A stretch of 8,929 nt of DNA from Parcubacteria group bacterium Gr01-1014_72 (lineage in GTDB: Bacteria; Patescibacteriota; Minisyncoccia; Phycocordibacterales; VMFH01), in the NCBI GenBank assembly GCA_007375925.1, contig VMFH01000014.1:1-8929 (forward strand). The letters run 5' to 3'. Below the pieces are notes generated by a model. That model was not told the origin of the DNA. It did no database searches and saw only the letters and a program-made list of their open reading frames with translations. Made by a program: the position numbers and the translations under genes. How positions within the stretch are numbered: the stretch's first letter is position 1; the number at the start of each line of letters is the position of its first letter. Of this stretch, positions 5,683-8,929 are shown piece after piece.

Positions 5683-6779
5683 AAGCGTGCCGCACGCGAG
5701 ATCGCCTCGCGCCACACTTCCGTCAGCCGCTCAAGTGAAAAACGGTTTTCCGCCATCCGTCGGCCCCCTTTGCCGAGCCGCGCACGAAGCGAGGCATCCT
5801 CTATAAGTTCCTTGAGCCGACTCACCCACTCCGAAACGCCGCTCACGAGAAATCCATTTTCGCCGTTCACAATCACCGTCTTGTTGAGGCCGCGGTTCTC
5901 CGCAACGGTTGGAATCCCGACCGCCATGTACTGAATCATTTTGTAGCCCAAGCGCCCGCGGTTGAAGGGAGAGTCATCAAGCGGCATGATGCCGATATCA
6001 AACGACTGGAGGTCGGCAAGCTGTTCTTCCAACCGCCACGGTTTTGTGATAAGTGGAACGCCGTCCGCCTTAAAATCACCCCGCGCCCCCACCGTCTTGA
6101 GCCGCCAACCGCCTACCCTCTTTGCGAGCTCCTGAAACACCGACAGAATTTCTTCAAGCATGTACGTCGTGGAAGGGCTCCCGATCCAGCCGATCGTGAC
6201 GGGGCCACTGCCCGTGCGTTCACCTGTACGCGGGTACATTGCCTTCACATCAATCGGCGCGGAGAGAACCATGACGTGTTTGTTGTGCCGCCGCGCCTCG
6301 TTAGCCAAGTACTCGTTCTCGGCAACGACCAACACCGCACCCTGCATCATTTTTTTGCATAAATAAGCTTGATATTTTAGTAGCAAGAGATTGAGTTTGC
6401 TATCATTGTGAAAGGGGTTAATCTCAAAAATTGTGTCATCAATCTCGTATATCACCCGACGGTTGATTGTCGTGAGTAATGTATAAAGTAGTAGAGGAAA
6501 CGTGTCTTTCTGAATAATAATAACGTCATAGCGCCACGCGGTAAGCGTAAAATAACACCGCCGTATAAGAGCCCACAACAAATGATATATAAGATTAAGC
6601 TTTTTTCGTAACACCGGTAGTATCCGAAGTCCCATATGAACATCGTAGAATAGATCGTGGTAGATTGCGTTGTGAATACAGGTAAACCCTCCCGCGCGGA
6701 GGCGCGAAAGAAATTGAATTACCTGAATTCGGCTTGAACCGCCCTTCTCGCCGAATTGTGTTAAAAAAAGAACTTTCAT
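5679..6779 (-). CDS. GT-B fold glycosyltransferase (GT4/GT1-like)
   Basis: A 366-residue cytoplasmic or membrane-associated glycosyltransferase beginning MKVLFLTQFGEKGGSSRIQV, an N-terminal Rossmann strand with a glycine-rich acceptor loop. YEIDDTIFE (about 130-138) is the acidic motif common in this class, and TIGWIGSPSTTYMLEEI opens the C-terminal nucleotide-sugar domain near residue 195. The donor-site region is GIMPLDDSPFNRGRLGYKMIQ, continuing YMAVGIPTVAENRGLNKTVI and then NGENGFLV, all typical of GT4. It ends with TGA overlapping the next start as ATGA. The gene is compositionally mixed: the 3' part (5679 to about 6350) is GC-rich like the cluster, while the 5' part (about 6350-6779) is AT-rich, suggesting a recombinant gene. 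Donor and acceptor sugars cannot be read from the sequence. Confidence 0.9.
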   Translation of the reverse strand: MKVLFLTQFGEKGGSSRIQVIQFLSRLRAGGFTCIHNAIYHDLFYDVHMGLRILPVLRKKLNLIYHLLWALIRRCYFTLTAWRYDVIIIQKDTFPLLLYTLLTTINRRVIYEIDDTIFEINPFHNDSKLNLLLLKYQAYLCKKMMQGAVLVVAENEYLANEARRHNKHVMVLSAPIDVKAMYPRTGERTGSGPVTIGWIGSPSTTYMLEEILSVFQELAKRVGGWRLKTVGARGDFKADGVPLITKPWRLEEQLADLQSFDIGIMPLDDSPFNRGRLGYKMIQYMAVGIPTVAENRGLNKTVIVNGENGFLVSGVSEWVSRLKELIEDASLRARLGKGGRRMAENRFSLERLTEVWREAISRAARL

Positions 6780-7612
6780 TAAGGATGTTTTATATTAAGA
6801 AAATCTATTGCTTCTTTTGCCTATCACGCATACAAATTATTATTTTGAATTATTCTTAACCCCAATCGCGATTACAGAAATACCGAAAGGGAAATTAACC
6901 CATTTGAGTAACGTCGCCTCTAGTCTGAATATTCGATACAGAAGCGCATTCACAAAAGGAATCGGCGTGTTAACCTCCTTTCCTACCATTTTTTTTGGCT
7001 CATACACTCTTGTCAGGAGTTTTATCATTGCAATAGGAACAAACAACAACGTATTAAAATACGACGCTTTCAAAATGATAAAATTATTCTTTCGCACCAT
7101 AGAGACAACTTGTCTTTTGGTGTAACGCCGGTGGTGATGAGATCGCTCATCCGAACGCGTCCACAAAACCTGAAACGCCGGAACGGTGAGGACAAGTGTC
7201 CCTCCTATTTTCAACACACGGTAAATTTCTTTCATTGCCGCATCGTCATTATTTACATGCTCCATCACATCAAGAACAAAAAGTGTATCGAAACTATTGT
7301 CAGAAAACGGAAGATGTTCCGCATCCGCGCACCGCACTTCCTTACTCAATCCCGCCGTAACGCAAAAATCAATCGCTGTTTTATTACTATCAATCCCAAA
7401 CACCTCTCCATATTTTTTCAAAAAAACAATCTCTCCCCCAACCCCACACCCGACCGAAAGCACTCTCTTACCTGTAGTACTACCATCTTTATTGAAAGAT
7501 TTTAAAAGGCTCGAGATAACATCGCGCCGTGCCTTATACCACCAATTATTCCTCTCTATAGCAGCAATCCCATGATAAATCGAAATATCCATACATATGT
7601 TATTTAAGAAAA
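6350..7612. other. AT-rich island within the glycan cluster
   Basis: From about 6350 to 7612 the sequence turns markedly AT-rich and then returns abruptly to GC-rich text at the last codons of the aminotransferase gene. It covers the 5' part of the glycosyltransferase and the whole 6840-7592 methyltransferase. The left border is inside a gene, so replacement by homologous recombination is more likely than a simple insertion. Borders are judged by eye, not computed. Confidence 0.6.
6840..7592 (-). CDS. Class I SAM-dependent methyltransferase (Methyltransf_11 type)
   Basis: A 250-residue methyltransferase read from the ATG at 7592 (MDISIYHGIAAIERNNWWYK). The frame stays open upstream to 7802, but that extension lies inside the aminotransferase gene and has shadow-like Arg/Ser-rich composition, so I reject it. 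The WWY..RR opening, motif I SVGCGVG at about 46-52, LPFSDNSFDTLFVLDVMEHV, the YRVLKIGGTLVLTVPAF strand and the HHHRRYTKRQV segment are characteristic of a family found next to glycosyltransferases. A hydrophobic C-terminal part (about residues 180-245) suggests membrane contact. It lacks the zinc-ribbon of the other two methyltransferases here. It lies 7 bp after the aminotransferase stop and 60 bp before the glycosyltransferase, with no clear Shine-Dalgarno, and it is distinctly AT-rich. Substrate unknown. Confidence 0.9.
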   Translation of the reverse strand: MDISIYHGIAAIERNNWWYKARRDVISSLLKSFNKDGSTTGKRVLSVGCGVGGEIVFLKKYGEVFGIDSNKTAIDFCVTAGLSKEVRCADAEHLPFSDNSFDTLFVLDVMEHVNNDDAAMKEIYRVLKIGGTLVLTVPAFQVLWTRSDERSHHHRRYTKRQVVSMVRKNNFIILKASYFNTLLFVPIAMIKLLTRVYEPKKMVGKEVNTPIPFVNALLYRIFRLEATLLKWVNFPFGISVIAIGVKNNSK

Positions 7613-8745
7613 GTAGCGACCGCCAGGGCGACGCGCTTCGCGTCGCCCTCCGGAAGGGTCGGGTAAAACGGGAGGGAGACGATACGCTTCGCGATATCTT
7701 CGGCGACAGGGCACACGTCAAAGGGCAGTCTAAGATTTTTCCAAAACGGCTGGTTGTACACCACTTCGGGGTAGTGCACCGCCGTCTCAATTCCCTCCGC
7801 ACGAAGTGCGTTCTGAAAACCGTCGCGCGAGGAGCCCCGCGGGAGCACTATGACAAACAGGTGATACGAGTGTGCGGACTCGGGAAGCGCGTGTGGGATG
7901 AGCGACGCGAGCCCCGCTTTCTCAAAATGTTTCAGGTACAGCTCTGCCGCCTTTCGCCGAAGCGCGATCTCCCGCGATAGAATTTTAAGCTTCAAAGAGA
8001 GCGCGATCGCCTGAATCGGGTCAAGACGCATGTTGAAGCCGAGATGGTCGTGGACATTCTTCTCGCTCTGCCCAAGATTCCGAATACTCCGAATCTTCTC
8101 GGCAATGTCCGCACGATTCGTTACGACCGCACCCGCGTCCCCAAACGCGCCAAGATTTTTTGTCGGATAAAAACTGAAGGCGCCAACATCTCCCCACGTC
8201 CCCGCATGGCGTCCCCGGTAAGTCGCCCCATGCGCCTGCGCAGCATCTTCTACAACAGCGAGGTTGTGGCGTCGTGCGATATCCATAATCGCCTGCATGT
8301 CGCCAACAGCGCCGTAGAGATGGACAGGAAGAATCGCCTTCGTCTTCGACGTGATGAGCTGCTCTACCGCCTCCGGCCGCACCGTGAGCGTACGTTCCTC
8401 AATGTCCGCAAAGCGCGCCCGCGCGCCCGTCCGAAGAATCGCCGTTACGCTCGCGTTGTAGGCATTCCCCTGCGTAATGATCTCGTCCCCCGCCCCGACA
8501 CCGAGCGCCGTGAGCGCGAGATAGATCGCGTCCGCGCCGTTTGAGACGCCAACAACGTGTGGCGACCCGACATACTTTGAAAGCGCGCTCTCAAATTCCT
8601 CAACCTCGGGGGAGAGGACGAACAACCCCCGCTCCAAAAATTTCTTGACGCGGGCGAGGTACGCGCGCGACACAAGACCCGTCGCTCGCGCGAGGTCGGT
8701 GAAAGGTATGCTCTTTTTCCGCTTTCCCGAGCGAGGAGACTTCAT
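7600..8745 (-). CDS. DegT/DnrJ/EryC1/StrS family PLP-dependent sugar aminotransferase
   Basis: A 381-residue nucleotide-sugar aminotransferase. It uses PLP to aminate a keto group on a nucleotide-linked sugar (probably dTDP- or UDP-linked), making an amino sugar for the glycan. The start at 8745 is preferred because it forms an ATGA overlap with the upstream reductase; an ATG at 8769 would add 8 residues inside that gene. Motifs: SNGADAIYLAL at about 68-78 (PLP phosphate site), ILPVHLYG at about 138-145, EDAAQAHGA at about 166-174 with D167 and Q170 contacting PLP, and FYPTKNLGAFGDAGA with the Schiff-base lysine K196. The FYPTKNLG form is shared with 3-amino-3,6-dideoxyhexose transaminases such as QdtB/FdtB, which hints at, but does not prove, C3 amination. 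The length is normal for the family. It ends with TAA. Confidence 0.94.
   Translation of the reverse strand: MKSPRSGKRKKSIPFTDLARATGLVSRAYLARVKKFLERGLFVLSPEVEEFESALSKYVGSPHVVGVSNGADAIYLALTALGVGAGDEIITQGNAYNASVTAILRTGARARFADIEERTLTVRPEAVEQLITSKTKAILPVHLYGAVGDMQAIMDIARRHNLAVVEDAAQAHGATYRGRHAGTWGDVGAFSFYPTKNLGAFGDAGAVVTNRADIAEKIRSIRNLGQSEKNVHDHLGFNMRLDPIQAIALSLKLKILSREIALRRKAAELYLKHFEKAGLASLIPHALPESAHSYHLFVIVLPRGSSRDGFQNALRAEGIETAVHYPEVVYNQPFWKNLRLPFDVCPVAEDIAKRIVSLPFYPTLPEGDAKRVALAVATFLK
7625..7649. repeat. Perfect 11-bp inverted repeat with 3-nt loop inside the aminotransferase gene 3' end
   Basis: AGGGCGACGCG, then CTT, then CGCGTCGCCCT: a GC-rich perfect hairpin encoding EGDAKRVAL of the aminotransferase. 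On the coding strand it lies about 20 nt before the stop and a short T-rich stretch follows after about 15 nt, so it is not a standard intrinsic terminator. It could cause transcriptional attenuation or affect mRNA decay before the next gene, or be a chance result of GC-rich coding. Confidence 0.6.
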
Positions 8746-8929
8746 GCTTTGTACTTGTAGAGGTTCCAAAGGTTCCCGATGTGGAGCACGTCCCGCATCC
8801 TGCCGACATCAAGACTCGTATCCTCCGGCACCCAGTCTGGTTTTGGAATCGTTGTGATGTCGGAGCGCGTACGGCGCGCGTACTCGTAGAGCGTCGTCCG
8901 CGGCCCGCCGATGTTCAAGATGCCAGTCG
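8742..8929 (-). CDS. RmlD-like sugar-nucleotide reductase/epimerase, C-terminal end only
   Basis: The last 62 codons of a gene that enters from the right edge. The visible protein includes TGILNIGGPRTTLYEYARRT, then IPKPDWVPEDTSLDVGRMRD, ending NLYKYKA before TGA. NIGGPR..LYEYA and the P.DTSLD..R segment are typical of the C-terminal part of short-chain dehydrogenases of the RmlD (dTDP-4-dehydrorhamnose reductase) type. Its stop overlaps the aminotransferase start as ATGA, so the two are probably translated together and may act in the same nucleotide-sugar pathway. The catalytic Tyr-x3-Lys and NAD(P)-binding parts lie outside the window, so an epimerase is possible. Confidence 0.75.
   Translation of the reverse strand, partial: TGILNIGGPRTTLYEYARRTRSDITTIPKPDWVPEDTSLDVGRMRDVLHIGNLWNLYKYKA

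Noticed and set aside
5683..5715. Upstream ATG at 5715 for the 4747-5682 methyltransferase
   Set aside because: The ATG at 5682 makes the ATGA overlap used elsewhere in this operon and leaves the zinc-ribbon intact.
5167..5934. A 255-residue plus-strand frame
   Set aside because: Arg- and Ser-rich antisense shadow of two firmly identified minus-strand genes.
6780..6839. Promoter for the glycosyltransferase (TATAAA-like box on the minus strand)
   Set aside because: No matching -35 at normal spacing and AT-rich sequence gives such hexamers by chance.
7593..7802. Extended start (7802) for the 6840-7592 methyltransferase
   Set aside because: It lies wholly inside the aminotransferase gene, is Arg/Ser-rich and unlike any methyltransferase N-terminus; ATG 7592 fits the family.
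1..8929. CRISPR arrays, tRNA or rRNA genes
   Set aside because: No regularly spaced repeats and no tRNA- or rRNA-like sequence were recognised on either strand.

Overview
This looks like a surface-polysaccharide or glycolipid biosynthesis cluster from a bacterium, into which a compact type II restriction-modification (R-M) cassette has been inserted. The tightly packed genes, the near-absence of Shine-Dalgarno sequences, and the style of the small glycan proteins would fit Candidatus Patescibacteria (Parcubacteria-like). That placement is an inference from general style, not proven by a marker gene. TGA ends at least five genes here, so a recoded TGA genetic code is unlikely.

The glycan genes all lie on the minus strand. 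In transcription order (right to left) they are: the C-terminal tail of an RmlD-like sugar-nucleotide reductase (8742-8929, cut by the window edge); a DegT/DnrJ/EryC1/StrS PLP aminotransferase (7600-8745); a class I SAM methyltransferase (6840-7592); a GT-B fold glycosyltransferase (5679-6779); a zinc-ribbon SAM methyltransferase (4747-5682); then, beyond the cassette, a second zinc-ribbon SAM methyltransferase of the same architecture (1455-2366); a multi-TM LPG-synthase/flippase-like membrane protein (505-1458); and a GT2 polyprenyl-phosphate glycosyltransferase (1-480, cut by the window edge). Three of the junctions are 4-bp ATGA overlaps, so this was almost certainly one operon. Together the genes suggest synthesis of a nucleotide-activated amino or deoxy sugar, its transfer and methylation, and a lipid-linked step at the membrane.

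The insertion occupies about 2370-4745 and is visibly more AT-rich than its flanks. It carries two convergent genes whose 3' ends overlap by 12 bp. On the plus strand is a LexA-type S24 repressor/autoprotease fused to a beta-class N6-adenine/N4-cytosine DNA methyltransferase (2440-3969). On the minus strand is a TaqI-family restriction endonuclease (3958-4653). The LexA part keeps the Ala-Gly cleavage site and the Ser/Lys catalytic dyad at almost exactly the E. coli LexA positions. The gene has an in-frame TGA at codon 39, inside the helix-turn-helix. A GTG two codons later could restart translation. The promoter has an exact extended -10 (TGATATAAT) only 6 bp before the ATG, implying a leaderless mRNA, and an 11-bp-period direct repeat GTTTCGG-N4-GTTTCGG that could be the operator of the fused LexA domain.

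The most interesting idea here is a self-regulated and possibly SOS-responsive R-M system: a LexA-like repressor that is also the protective methyltransferase, paired with a TaqI-like nuclease. A second AT-rich island (about 6350-7612) covers the 5' part of the glycosyltransferase gene and the whole adjacent methyltransferase gene, and suggests mosaic exchange inside the glycan cluster.
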